This document shows positions 7,565-16,540 of a DNA stretch of 64,000 nucleotides, in pieces. The DNA comes from an uncultured Candidatus Melainabacteria bacterium (GTDB lineage Bacteria > Cyanobacteriota > Vampirovibrionia > Gastranaerophilales > Gastranaerophilaceae). Each line of letters begins with the position of its first letter. Position 1 is the stretch's first letter. A program made the position numbers and the translations under genes. The DNA lies in the NCBI GenBank assembly GCA_932182025.1, contig CAKNXK010000010.1, positions 62,001-126,000 of the forward strand, in the 5' to 3' direction. A model generated the notes under the pieces. It saw only the letters and a list, made by a program, of their open reading frames with translations, did not search any database and was not told the origin of the DNA.

Positions 7565-9317
7565 TCGGAGTCTCATTTGTTCCTTCATTTACCCCCGCCT
7601 TCTTTTTGGTTGTACGGGTTTTCTTTTGAGTACCTCTGTTAGGTCTGCGTCCGCGGGTTGTCTTCTTTGGTTTTTCTTCCACTTCGGTTTCAACTGCAGG
7701 CGCTTCTGCTGCAGAAGACTCTACATCTGCAGGAGTTTCAGGTTTTACTTCTGCATCCTTGGCAATTACAGGTTCAATTTCAGCACCTTCTGTTAGAACT
7801 GTTTGAGCCAAGTTTTCATCTGAAACCTCTTGTTTAACTTTGCGTTTATCAAAACGAGGTTTTCTTGAATTTTTCTTTTTAGTTTCTTTTTCTTGTTGAA
7901 CTTCCTGAACCTCAGCTTGAGCTTCTACAGAAGGATTGGTTACTTCTTCAAGTTTTTCTTCCTGAACAATTGGTGTTTCTTTAACTTCTGTTTCAGGTTT
8001 ATTATTGAATTTGTTGAATTTATTTTTCTTATTACCCATTGGAAGTTTCAATTTAGCAGCTTTTGCTCTATATTCACCTTCTGATGTAGCAGAAGCAAAC
8101 TTAATATCTTCCATAATATAACCATTACCTTGGCAGTGCGGACAACGTTTAGCAAAGATTTCGCTAATAGCTTGACCTTGTCTGTGGCGTGTCATTTCAA
8201 CAAGACCTAAATCAGAAAGCTGACCAACTTGAGGTTTAGCCTTATCAGCTTCCATAGCAAGTTCAAGTTCTTCCATCATAGTTAGTTTATCAACACGTGA
8301 ATTCATATCAATAAAGTCGATAATAATCATACCGCCAATATTACGAAGTCTTAGCTGGCGTGCTATCTCATGAACCGCTTCAATATTGGTTTTAAGAATT
8401 GTTTCATCTTGAGTAGCAGAGTTTGTAAACTTACCGCTGTTAACGTCAATAACTGTCAACGCTTCTGTTGTTTGGATAAATAAATAACCGCCTGATGGAA
8501 GATTAACCTTCATTGACAAAGCTGCTTTAATTTCTTTATGAATATCCATTGCAACTAAAAGAGGTTCAGAACCCTTGTATAAAGTTACATTGATATTCTT
8601 GTTCATATGCCAGTTTTGCAAAATATTTTGAACACGGCTTAGAGCAAAACCTGTATCTACAACTATTTCCTGAGTATTTTCATTACAGCATTCACGAATA
8701 ACTCTGTATAGCAAATCTTGATCTCTATAAAGAAGATTTGGAGGAGTTAAGCTTTCAGCAGAAGTAATGATATTATTCCATTTTTCCAAAAGGATTTCTA
8801 AATCTTCTTGAATATCAGCTTCTGTCTGACCTTCTGCTTCTGTTCTAACAATAATACCAACACCGACAGGTTTAAGAAGATTCACAACGGATTTTAATCT
8901 TGCTCTTTCTTTAGCAGAAGTGATTTTTTTACTTACGTTAATTCCTGTCTCGTTCGGCATTAAAACCAAAAATCTTCCGGGAAGTGAAATTTCAGTTGTT
9001 ACACGGGGACCTTTGTGTCCAACAGGTTCTTTAACTACCTGAACAACTATTTTTTGTTTTGGTTTAACTTTGTCTTGCAAAGCACCTTTACCAGGGATAT
9101 CCTGTGCGTGTAAAAATCCCATTTTGTCTGAACCTACGTTCACGAAAGCTGCTTCAATACTTGGTAAAATATTTTCAACTTGTGCTAAATAAACATCTCC
9201 AAGGATAATTTCACCTCTGTGCACATAAAACTCGGCAACTTTTCCATTTTCTACAACCGCAGCAATATTATCGCGCTCAGCTATAATAATCTTGTTAGCG
9301 ACATTTGTTTCTTTCAT
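7554..9317 (-). CDS. rng: Ribonuclease E/G
   Basis: A 587-residue single-strand endoribonuclease of the RNase E/G family, used in rRNA maturation and mRNA decay. An S1-like domain lies near the N-terminus (GDVYLAQVENILPSIEAAFV, MGFLHAQDIP). The catalytic core includes VIDVNSGKFT and IIIDFIDMNS, with the two Asp that bind the metal. The zinc-link Cys pair is in CPHCQGNGY. The last 160 residues are a low-complexity tail rich in Lys, Glu, Pro and Ala, ending in KKTTRGRRPNRGTQKKTRTT, probably for RNA or partner binding. It directly follows the radical-SAM gene, a pairing known in Cyanobacteria and Firmicutes. Confidence 0.92.
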   Translation of the reverse strand: MKETNVANKIIIAERDNIAAVVENGKVAEFYVHRGEIILGDVYLAQVENILPSIEAAFVNVGSDKMGFLHAQDIPGKGALQDKVKPKQKIVVQVVKEPVGHKGPRVTTEISLPGRFLVLMPNETGINVSKKITSAKERARLKSVVNLLKPVGVGIIVRTEAEGQTEADIQEDLEILLEKWNNIITSAESLTPPNLLYRDQDLLYRVIRECCNENTQEIVVDTGFALSRVQNILQNWHMNKNINVTLYKGSEPLLVAMDIHKEIKAALSMKVNLPSGGYLFIQTTEALTVIDVNSGKFTNSATQDETILKTNIEAVHEIARQLRLRNIGGMIIIDFIDMNSRVDKLTMMEELELAMEADKAKPQVGQLSDLGLVEMTRHRQGQAISEIFAKRCPHCQGNGYIMEDIKFASATSEGEYRAKAAKLKLPMGNKKNKFNKFNNKPETEVKETPIVQEEKLEEVTNPSVEAQAEVQEVQQEKETKKKNSRKPRFDKRKVKQEVSDENLAQTVLTEGAEIEPVIAKDAEVKPETPADVESSAAEAPAVETEVEEKPKKTTRGRRPNRGTQKKTRTTKKKAGVNEGTNETPNEE

Positions 9318-9331
9318 CTCTAAATCCTTTA

Positions 9332-11866
9332 CTATAATTCTCTTAACTTTTCGTCAAGGAAACGGAGTCTTGTGATATTGAATAATCTCTTATTATCGAC
9401 AAGTTCCATCAAGCTATCTGCTCTAAGCGCAGGTATCTCAGAACCTTGACCGGTTTTAAGATGTATGAACAGACTATTTTCTTCAAACCTATAACTACCG
9501 ATAGATTTCTTAAAATCTGTTGTTTTTTCTAAACCTTTTTTGTTTTTCTTCGTGATTAAAACCTCATCAGAAGATAAAACTCTCTCTACATCATACCTAA
9601 ATTTTTCAAAATTGTAAAGAGATTTTTCATCTGATTTGAAATAAGGCTCAATCTTATATTCTGACCACTGTGCTTCGATTTCAACTGCCGTACAGTAACG
9701 CTCAACGGGAGTTACTGAAACAATTTCGGCGCCTTCAGGCAAATTCGGATTGATAATATCTTTGAGTTCTTGCTCAGTTAAGTTATCCAAAATCTCAATA
9801 TCAATCAATTCACCATTGCTTTCAGCAAATAAAGGCAGTGCAATGCCCATTGAAACCTTCATTGTTGGATTATAACCGAGCGTGTAAGACATATTTAAAC
9901 CTGTTCTTGCCAAAACCTTATGGAAAGTATTCTGCCAATCAAGATGAGAGAAATACTTCAACAAGCCTTTTTTAGTGACCTTTAAACGCCATCTGTAAAC
10001 CGCAATATTCGGATCTGGATGCACTGTTCTCGGATCAGCCTGTTCAATTGTAACTATTTTTTGTCCTTCTTCTGATGCAATATAAGGTTTTGCCATTACT
10101 TTATGCGTCTTTAAATTAGGACAAACCCCGCATTGAACACATTTGTTCTCGCAAGTTGGCTGGTGATTAAACTCGCAGCCTTGTGCAAAAGCTTGTTTAT
10201 ATTCATTTTGAAGCCATTCTTTATTAATCCCGATATTAATGAAATCCCAAGGCAAAGATGAATGTAAATCAAACTGGCGCATAGCAAGCTCTTCAAGTGA
10301 GAACCCACATTCTTCAGCCGTTTCTTTCCAAACATTTTTATCAAAATACTCGCCCCACGCATCAAGATAGCAGCCTTTTTTATAAAGTGACTCGATATAT
10401 TTGCAAAGACTGGCATCTCCGCGAGTTAATACAGCTTCAATTTGAGAAACAAATTTTTCGTGATAATTAATTTTTAGACCTTTAATGTGTTTTGTTTTGT
10501 CTTTTAAATAATTAATATGCGCAGTAACTTCATCCAAATCCATTTGAGGACACCACTGGAATGGCGTAAAAGGTTTTGGCACAAAAATTGAAAGCGTACA
10601 AGTAATTTCAAAACCGTGACTTAGACCTTTTTCTCGCTTAAGGAGTTTTGCACGGTATTTAATTTTGTTAAGAAGCTCTGCCATCTCATCCATGTCTTTA
10701 ATGGTTTCGGTCGGCAATCCGCAAATAAAATAAAACTTGAGCTTTGACCAGCCGTTTTCGTAAAGAGTCAAAGCTGCATTAATAATTTGTTCTTCTGAAA
10801 TATTTTTCTTAATAACATTACGCAAACGCTGACTTCCTGCTTCCGGTGCAAGTGTCATACCGGATTTACGAACTGATTGAACAAGATTTGCAAGTTCAAG
10901 ATTAAACCCGTCAATACGCTGACTTGGAAGCGATACAGAGATTTTGCGCTTATTAAAATCAACCGCTAATTCTTTTATAACTTCACGAATGTTTGAATAA
11001 TCGTTTGAAGATAATGAAAGTAAAGAATACTCATCATAGCCTGTGTTATTAACAAGTTCTTTTGTAATCTTGATAATATCTTCTGCTGAACGCTCCCGAA
11101 CAGGCAACGTTACGTGTCCGGGCTGACAAAAACGGCACATACGACCGCAGCCGCGGCGAATTTCTACAATTGCTCTATCGTGTACAGAGCTTGAAAACGG
11201 TATAGGATAAGAAGTTGAAGCATATTCTAAAGTCAATGGCGCAAGACGTTTCTCCACATCATCGCCAACTTGTTGCGACCAGCATCCTTTAATTTTTGCT
11301 AATTCTTCAATTCGTTGTTTTCTTGGAAGCCCCTTTGTTTTTTCTAAGACTTCACAAACTTCAACCATCATTTCTTCACCGTCACCAATACAGAAAACAT
11401 CAATAAATTCTGCCATTGGTAAAGGGTTAAATGCACAAGGCCCACCTGCTAAAACAATTGGCTCATCGTCCTGTCTTTCATCATTTTTTATATTTACCCC
11501 GGACATCTCCAGCATTTTTAAAACTGTAGGATAAGACAATTCATACTGCAAAGAGAACCCAATTCCGTCAAAATCACACAATGCTCGTTTTGACTCAACT
11601 CCATATAACGCTTCCGGTTTAAAATCAGCTTCAGGAGCATAAGCCCTATCCGCCATAAAGCGCTCAACACTATTTACTCGGTCATAAATTATTCTTACAC
11701 CAAGATTACTTATCCCGATTTCGTATTTATCAGGGAAAACAAATGCAAATCTTACAGATGCCTTATCAAAATCCTTATTTCTGGCTAAAAATTCACCGCC
11801 CACATATTGATAAGGTTTTGTCGCATTATATAAAGCTTCGTGCTGATCTCTGAAAAAACAATTCAT
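9332..11866 (-). CDS. Fused radical SAM protein (TIGR03960-type) plus DUF2344 (TIGR03936-type)
   Basis: An 844-residue fusion. The ATG at 11866 is chosen because AAGGAGAAGTT lies directly before it. The N-terminal part is a B12-binding-like/radical-SAM unit: IGISNLGVRIIYD, VLAGGPCAFNPLPMAEFIDV, and the cluster motif CxxxCxxC in RRGCGRMCRFCQPG. The TIM barrel includes SGMTLAPEAGSQRLRNVI. A Cys-rich patch (CENKCVQCGVCPNLKTH) follows. The last 230 residues match DUF2344 (LKYFSHLDWQNTFHKVLAR, LGYNPTMKVSMGIALP). The function of the family is unknown; conserved linkage to rng suggests RNA or ribosome modification. It is first in the operon with rng. Confidence 0.88.
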   Translation of the reverse strand: MNCFFRDQHEALYNATKPYQYVGGEFLARNKDFDKASVRFAFVFPDKYEIGISNLGVRIIYDRVNSVERFMADRAYAPEADFKPEALYGVESKRALCDFDGIGFSLQYELSYPTVLKMLEMSGVNIKNDERQDDEPIVLAGGPCAFNPLPMAEFIDVFCIGDGEEMMVEVCEVLEKTKGLPRKQRIEELAKIKGCWSQQVGDDVEKRLAPLTLEYASTSYPIPFSSSVHDRAIVEIRRGCGRMCRFCQPGHVTLPVRERSAEDIIKITKELVNNTGYDEYSLLSLSSNDYSNIREVIKELAVDFNKRKISVSLPSQRIDGFNLELANLVQSVRKSGMTLAPEAGSQRLRNVIKKNISEEQIINAALTLYENGWSKLKFYFICGLPTETIKDMDEMAELLNKIKYRAKLLKREKGLSHGFEITCTLSIFVPKPFTPFQWCPQMDLDEVTAHINYLKDKTKHIKGLKINYHEKFVSQIEAVLTRGDASLCKYIESLYKKGCYLDAWGEYFDKNVWKETAEECGFSLEELAMRQFDLHSSLPWDFINIGINKEWLQNEYKQAFAQGCEFNHQPTCENKCVQCGVCPNLKTHKVMAKPYIASEEGQKIVTIEQADPRTVHPDPNIAVYRWRLKVTKKGLLKYFSHLDWQNTFHKVLARTGLNMSYTLGYNPTMKVSMGIALPLFAESNGELIDIEILDNLTEQELKDIINPNLPEGAEIVSVTPVERYCTAVEIEAQWSEYKIEPYFKSDEKSLYNFEKFRYDVERVLSSDEVLITKKNKKGLEKTTDFKKSIGSYRFEENSLFIHLKTGQGSEIPALRADSLMELVDNKRLFNITRLRFLDEKLREL

Positions 11867-12006
11867 AACTTCTCCTTGCTTATTATTAATTTTACCAAAA
11901 ACAAATTGTAACAAATTGTTAATTTTTAAAACCTAAACTAGCAAAAATTTTTTTGCCCAAGTTTTTTAATATATATATAAAGCTCTCTCTTCTTATTTAA
12001 ACGGAC

Positions 12007-12040
12007 AGGCCTTGGTTACAATACTCAAGGTCTTTTTTTT
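12007..12040 (+). terminator. Rho-independent terminator or attenuator upstream of the flagellar operon
   Basis: AGGCCTTG (12007-12014) pairs with CAAGGTCT (12026-12033), with one G-T pair and an 11-base loop, followed by seven more T. No plus-strand gene ends before it. It therefore ends either a small untranslated RNA starting near 11990, after a TATATATATAAAG tract, or an early leader of the flagellar operon. Confidence 0.6.
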
Positions 12041-12081
12041 GTACTACGCAAGTAGACATCTGGGCGTAGCACATAAATTAA

Positions 12082-12111
12082 GACTACAAGCTGGTATAAA
12101 ATGACTACAAG
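12082..12111 (+). repeat. Direct repeat GACTACAAG, 21-bp period
   Basis: GACTACAAG occurs at 12082-12090 and 12103-12111, two helical turns apart, with TATAAA at 12095-12100 between them. The longer string AATTAAGACTACAAGC, which contains the first copy, recurs at 17086-17101 after sepF. The arrangement suits a dimeric regulator that overlaps a -10 box, possibly controlling the flagellar operon. Confidence 0.4.
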
Positions 12112-12210
12112 TGCTCCTTTTGAACAAGCTATCGACTTAAATAAGCGCAAAAAATTTCAACCATACGTATGATGGGCGTCATGGCTTCATGCTGTATAGT
12201 GTTAGAGGTA

Positions 12211-12232
12211 CTAAGTATATCTGTATACTTAG
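12211..12232 (+). promoter_or_regulatory. 22-bp inverted repeat in the fliJ leader
   Basis: CTAAGTATA (12211-12219) and TATACTTAG (12224-12232) are perfect complements around a TCTG loop. The repeat lies 20 bp before the fliJ start, just ahead of the purine-rich ribosome-site region (AGGGGAGACGAGGTAAGG). It could be an operator or an mRNA hairpin that controls access to the ribosome site. Confidence 0.5.
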
Positions 12233-12252
12233 GGGAGACGAGGTAAGGTAAA

Positions 12253-12696
12253 TTGAAAAAATTCAAGTTTCGATTACAGATCGTGCTTGATATGCGCGAA
12301 AACGAACTTGAACAACGCCGTATTGAAGCGGCAAAGATACTTACTGTTTTAAAACAGCAGGAAGAGAAATTAAACAATATTATCCAATCGCAGCACCAAA
12401 ACTCCGCACAAATGGAAAGTCTCTATATGCTTGATACATTAAACATTCAGCAAATCGAAGGGCATAGAGATTTCGGGCTAAAACTTACTGTTGACGAAAA
12501 AAATCAAGAAAGACTAATCGCTAATACAAAAGCAATATTAGAAAGAAAACAAGTCGAAGTAAGAGAAGCTCACAAGAAGGTAGAAGTGCTAAAAAAACTT
12601 AAAGAAAAACAAGAACAAGAATATTACAAAGAGTTTTTAAACGCAGAAACCAAAGAATTAGACGATATTACATCAGCAAGGTTTAATCTAAGATGA
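12253..12696 (+). CDS. fliJ: Flagellar export chaperone FliJ
   Basis: A 147-residue, almost entirely coiled-coil protein that begins KKFKFRLQIVLDMRENELEQ, the usual FliJ opening (FRLQ-VLDIRE). FliJ is a soluble part of the flagellar type III export apparatus that links the ATPase FliI to the export gate. It starts at a TTG after AGGTAAGG; no ATG or GTG gives the conserved N-terminus. The next gene overlaps by four bases. It is the first gene of a hook-assembly operon (fliJ-fliK-flgD-flgE). The assignment rests on the short N-terminal signature, the coiled coil and the context. Confidence 0.8.
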   Translation: MKKFKFRLQIVLDMRENELEQRRIEAAKILTVLKQQEEKLNNIIQSQHQNSAQMESLYMLDTLNIQQIEGHRDFGLKLTVDEKNQERLIANTKAILERKQVEVREAHKKVEVLKKLKEKQEQEYYKEFLNAETKELDDITSARFNLR

Positions 12697-13652
12697 CAAT
12701 TGCAGCAGCAGTAATGAATACTATAGACAACATAGAAACAATGCTCACCCCAGTAAGCAGTGAGATTTCTGATACAGATTTTGCTGTAATCTTAGATGAA
12801 GCTATTTGCGAAGCAAATGTAACAACATCATTAGATTTAACTCTTTCAAAAGATATTACCCAAGATTCTGGAGAAGAAGAAGAAATAGGTGAAAATAACA
12901 TTATACTGTTCGCTCAAGCTCTTGAAACTGTGAATCAAAATATTACAACCACAGAACCTGAAGTTCAAATCGAAACTCCCGAAATAACAGAGACAAGTCC
13001 AGAAGTTGAAACAGCTGCAAAACAGGATACAAATACAGAGATTCAAGAATCAGAGCTTAGTGAAGATATGCTAAGTGAACTTAATATTGAATCTGTGGAA
13101 GCTGAAACAGATACTTCCAGCGATAATTCTTCTTTATTAAACAAACAATCAGCAGAAGAACACGGAATAAAAATTGCGCTTAATCACGACGGGGTAAATG
13201 AAATTAGAACATTTGATGTAAAAACTTCTCAAACAACTGTAAAACCGACAGAAATCACTCCAAGCAAGATTATTGAACAGGTTACAAAGCATCTTGAAAC
13301 ATTACAAAATACTTCTAAAGTAGATATTGTGCTTAATCCGGAAACATTAGGTAAAATTACAATTCAGCTTGTTAAATCACCGGAAGGATTATCAGCACAA
13401 TTCACAACAGCAACTCAAGAAGCTAAAAACATCTTGATGAAAGGTTTAGATGGACTAAAAGAAACACTTACAGCTCACGGAGTCGGAGTGGATAATGTTT
13501 CAGTAAAAGTAAATGATACACAAAAAAGTGAATATAACGCAGATTGGACAGAACAAGACGGTTCAAGAGGCGGTAACAAAGAGCAAAATCGTCAAAATAG
13601 GGAAGAAAAAGAAAAGGGATTGTTTGAAAAAACAATGGAGGAAACAAAATGA
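12693..13652 (+). CDS. fliK: Flagellar hook-length control protein FliK
   Basis: A 319-residue protein with a variable acidic Glu/Thr/Ser-rich N-terminal half (to about residue 170) and the conserved FliK C-terminal domain at about 195-275: VDIVLNPETLGKITIQLVKS, EGLSAQFTTATQEAKNIL, LDGLKETLTAHGVGVDNVSV. FliK is exported as a ruler and switches the export apparatus from hook to filament subunits. The C-terminal tail is Gln/Asn/Lys-rich. It overlaps fliJ and flgD by four bases each (ATGA), so the three are translationally coupled. Confidence 0.9.
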   Translation: MTIAAAVMNTIDNIETMLTPVSSEISDTDFAVILDEAICEANVTTSLDLTLSKDITQDSGEEEEIGENNIILFAQALETVNQNITTTEPEVQIETPEITETSPEVETAAKQDTNTEIQESELSEDMLSELNIESVEAETDTSSDNSSLLNKQSAEEHGIKIALNHDGVNEIRTFDVKTSQTTVKPTEITPSKIIEQVTKHLETLQNTSKVDIVLNPETLGKITIQLVKSPEGLSAQFTTATQEAKNILMKGLDGLKETLTAHGVGVDNVSVKVNDTQKSEYNADWTEQDGSRGGNKEQNRQNREEKEKGLFEKTMEETK

Positions 13653-14191
13653 CATCAGTAAATACACAAATTACAGAAATGCAGAACCAAACAACTGCAA
13701 ACAATCTTGCAACACAGAAACGAAATCCAAGTACAAAAACTGATGATAAAAATATGTTTTTGAACCTCATGTTGCAGCAGCTTCAAAATCAAGACCCGAC
13801 TGAACCTACAAGCAACACTGAGTGGTTAGCTCAATTAGCTCAATACTCTTCATTAGAACAAATGACTTCAATGAACGAAGGCTTGGAAAACTGTATGAAT
13901 TACATTGCAGCTCTTTATAATGATATGGGTATGAGTTCAGAAATCAATCAAACTCTTTCAATGATAGGAAAAGACGTTACATTAAAAATTCCTGATGAAA
14001 AAGATAAAACAAAATATACAACCGTTAGAGGTGTCGTATCTGAAGCAACTTTTGAAGATGGCAGCGGCAAAATCAAAATCGGAGATAAAACATACTCTAT
14101 TGCTAATGTAATCTCTATTAGAGAATCAGATGGTTCAATTAAAGATCCTATTATAGAAGAACATACCGAAACATCATCAAATAAAAAATAA
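13649..14191 (+). CDS. flgD: Flagellar hook assembly (capping) protein FlgD
   Basis: A 180-residue protein with the FlgD N-terminal signature at about residues 30-75: MFLNLMLQQLQNQDPTEPTS, NTEWLAQLAQYSSLEQMTSM. The middle and end form a small beta-rich part (GKDVTLKIPDEKD, GKIKIGDKTYSIANVISI). FlgD caps the growing hook and is needed for FlgE polymerisation. It is shorter than E. coli FlgD (231), lacking the extra C-terminal domain. It overlaps fliK by four bases, has its ribosome site inside fliK (ATGGAGGAAAC), and is followed 21 bases later by flgE. Confidence 0.92.
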   Translation: MTSVNTQITEMQNQTTANNLATQKRNPSTKTDDKNMFLNLMLQQLQNQDPTEPTSNTEWLAQLAQYSSLEQMTSMNEGLENCMNYIAALYNDMGMSSEINQTLSMIGKDVTLKIPDEKDKTKYTTVRGVVSEATFEDGSGKIKIGDKTYSIANVISIRESDGSIKDPIIEEHTETSSNKK

Positions 14192-14212
14192 ACAGACTAA
14201 TTGGAGGAATAA

Positions 14213-15535
14213 ATGTCACAAGCTCTACACACAGCTAGTACCGGTATAAATGCCGGACAATCCCAAATCAACGTTATCGCAAACAACGTTGCAAATATTA
14301 ACACAACTGCATACAAATCCGCAAATATGGTTTTTGAAACTCTTTATTCAAATAACCTGTCTTACGGTAGCGCTGCTACTAAAAATGGCGGAGGTACAAA
14401 CCCTAAACAAATCGGTTTAGGTGTTAAAATTGGCGGCATAACAAGAAACTTCACCCCTGGTAATTTCGTATCAACCGGACGCGATATGGATTGTATGATT
14501 TCAGGAACAGGCTTCTTTGTAGTACAAGATGCCAGCGGAAAACAATATTTTACACGTGATGGAGTATTCAATGTTGATTCTGACGGTAATCTTGTAACAC
14601 AAGCCGGATTAAAAGTTGTTGGTGCAAAGAGTGCATACTCTAACGCAGGTTCAAGCCAAACTGTTAAAATACCTAAAAACTTATACAGAGTTGTCCAAGG
14701 CGACCCTGATATTAATACAAAAACACTTGCAGAATTAAATAATGCAAGTATTACATCTGGTATTGTAAAAGCAAGAGTTACAGATAATAACGGAAATATT
14801 CATGATGTAACTCTTAATGTTCCTAGCAAAGATGCAACAGTTGCAGATTTAATCGCAAGCTTCAATGCATCATTAAACGGAACAGATGCGTCATTCTCTG
14901 CTGCTAACGGACAAATTACATACAGCGGTAATATTGAATTTCTTTCAGATGGAACAACAAGTAACTTCCTTGGTGAAACAGGACTTTCTGCTAACAACAA
15001 TACATCAGAAGAAATCTCACAAATTGTAAAATTACAAGATGTAATTAATTATAATGACAAAAATGCTATTTCCAGCGCTTCTACTTCAATTGATGAAAAC
15101 GGTGTTTTAGTTGTAACATATAATGATGGTTCAATTCTCACTCAATTTATTGATGAAGCTGAAACAGTACAATGGAAATATATCACTCCAGAAGGTGTTA
15201 CAATAACAGGCGATGATGTTTTAAGAGAAAGCACAAGCTTAAGGGAAGATGCAAATTTTGTAATTGAACTTGCAACAATGGTAAACCCTGAAGGGTTAGT
15301 ATCATTAAACAACAACCTTTGGGAATGGGGTCCTGATGTTGGAGATATCTTCTATGGTGTAGCAGGTGAAATGGCATTCGGTGCAATTGAGCCGTGCGGT
15401 TACGAAGGTTCTAATGTTGACATTGCAACAGAATTATCAAATATGATTATGGCTCAACGTATGATTCAGATGAACTCACGCGTATTCGGAACTGCAAGTT
15501 CAGTAATGGAAACATTATCATACCTTGGACAGTAA
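14213..15535 (+). CDS. flgE: Flagellar hook protein FlgE
   Basis: A 440-residue hook subunit. The N-terminus has the axial-protein motif (LHTASTGINAGQSQINVIAN, then NVANINTTAYKSANMVFET). FLG-domain features include GTGFFVVQDASGKQYFTRDG. The C-terminus has the second axial helix (SNVDIATELSNMIMAQRMIQ, NSRVFGTASSVMETLSYLGQ). The central part (residues 150-330) is the variable outer domain. A TTGGAGGAATAA ribosome site precedes the ATG. It is last in the operon. Flagellin and motor genes are not in the window. Confidence 0.93.
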   Translation: MSQALHTASTGINAGQSQINVIANNVANINTTAYKSANMVFETLYSNNLSYGSAATKNGGGTNPKQIGLGVKIGGITRNFTPGNFVSTGRDMDCMISGTGFFVVQDASGKQYFTRDGVFNVDSDGNLVTQAGLKVVGAKSAYSNAGSSQTVKIPKNLYRVVQGDPDINTKTLAELNNASITSGIVKARVTDNNGNIHDVTLNVPSKDATVADLIASFNASLNGTDASFSAANGQITYSGNIEFLSDGTTSNFLGETGLSANNNTSEEISQIVKLQDVINYNDKNAISSASTSIDENGVLVVTYNDGSILTQFIDEAETVQWKYITPEGVTITGDDVLRESTSLREDANFVIELATMVNPEGLVSLNNNLWEWGPDVGDIFYGVAGEMAFGAIEPCGYEGSNVDIATELSNMIMAQRMIQMNSRVFGTASSVMETLSYLGQ

Positions 15536-15558
15536 GTTCTGCATAGATGATTAATTTC

Positions 15559-15711
15559 TCGGTTTAATCGAGGGCATGCTCATTAATTTAAAAAAGCATG
15601 CCAAAAACACAAAAAATCATGTCAAGTTCTTAACAAAACCCATGAACTTTACAAAACTTAATAATTTGAACATGGTCGAAATCCATGTGAATCATGGGTT
15701 TCAGCATGTTC
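15559..15711 (+). other. CATG-rich structured intergenic segment after flgE
   Basis: This 259-bp spacer holds nine CATG tetramers. They form nested inverted repeats: CTCG/CGAG (15559-15572); GGCATGCT/AGCATGCC (15573-15580, 15595-15602); AACCCATGA/TCATGGGTT (15637-15645, 15692-15700) enclosing ACATGG/CCATGT (15670-15675, 15683-15688); and an alternative pairing GAACATG/CATGTTC (15668-15674, 15705-15711) that competes with the outer stem. No T-run follows, so none is a standard terminator. It lies upstream of the yggS promoter. Function unknown. Confidence 0.5.
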
Positions 15712-15745
15712 GGCAAATTCGGAAAAGTTGTTACATACAGGGGAC

Positions 15746-15775
15746 TTGAACAGGGCATGATAAGTAGTATATAAT
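15746..15775 (+). promoter_or_regulatory. Sigma70-type promoter for yggS-sepF
   Basis: TTGAAC (15746-15751) and TATAAT (15770-15775) are 18 bp apart. Transcription would begin near 15782, leaving a 13-base leader that contains the purine-rich GAGGTCGAGGGGA ribosome site before the ATG at 15795. Confidence 0.65.
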
Positions 15776-15794
15776 ACAATAGAGGTCGAGGGGA

Positions 15795-16523
15795 ATGTCT
15801 CACATTAGCGAGAACAATCACAAAACAGAAAATAGCCATTGGGGTGTAGATGTTTTAGTTGATAAAGCTGTCGTTAGAGCCAATCTTATCGATATCGAAA
15901 ACAAAATTGCACCTTTAAAACCAAGAATAATTGGAGTCACAAAGTACTTCGGATTAAAAGCCATTGAAGAAGGTTATGAAGCAGGACTTAGAGACTTCGC
16001 TGAATCAAGAGCATTGGAAGCAATTGAGAAAATCAAATCGCTGCCGGCTCAAATTCGTGAAAACTCAAATTTCCATTTTATAGGTCATCTTCAAACGAAC
16101 AAAGCAGAGAAAGTTGTCGAACATTTTGACTACATTCATTCACTTGATTCGTTAAAACTGGCAAAAGCCATCTCCAAAGCAGCCTGTCTGATGAATAAGA
16201 GAGAGAAAGTTTTATTACAGGTTAACAATGCACAAGAGGAGCAGAAATTCGGATACACAAAAGAACAACTCAAAAATGATTTAAATGAAATATTAAACCT
16301 TAAAGGACTTGAAATTACAGGTTTAATGAACATGGCAACATTAGGAGCTTCGGACAATCGATTAAGAGAACTGTTCAGTGACTTAAGAAAGTTTAGAGAT
16401 GAGCTTGAACAAGAGTTTCAAATAAAACTCCCTGAACTCTCAATGGGCATGAGCAATGATTATCAAATCGCTGTTCAAGAAGGCGCAACAATGATTAGAA
16501 TTGGAAGAAAGTTATTTAATTAA
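15795..16523 (+). CDS. PLP homeostasis protein, YggS/PROSC family
   Basis: A 242-residue single-domain pyridoxal-phosphate-binding TIM-barrel protein. The cofactor Lys is in IIGVTKYFGLKAIEEGYEAG. Other family motifs are FHFIGHLQTNKAEKVVEHFD, IHSLDSLKLAKAI, the QVNNAQEEQKFGY strand, GLMNMATLG, ELSMGMSNDYQIAVQEGATM and IRIGRKLF. The protein buffers free PLP and has no known enzymatic turnover. It carries about 20 extra residues at the N-terminus, supported by the GAGGGGA site before the ATG. The linkage YggS-SepF is conserved in many SepF-containing bacteria, including Cyanobacteria. Confidence 0.9.
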   Translation: MSHISENNHKTENSHWGVDVLVDKAVVRANLIDIENKIAPLKPRIIGVTKYFGLKAIEEGYEAGLRDFAESRALEAIEKIKSLPAQIRENSNFHFIGHLQTNKAEKVVEHFDYIHSLDSLKLAKAISKAACLMNKREKVLLQVNNAQEEQKFGYTKEQLKNDLNEILNLKGLEITGLMNMATLGASDNRLRELFSDLRKFRDELEQEFQIKLPELSMGMSNDYQIAVQEGATMIRIGRKLFN

Positions 16524-16540
16524 TAAAAATTGGAGGAAAG

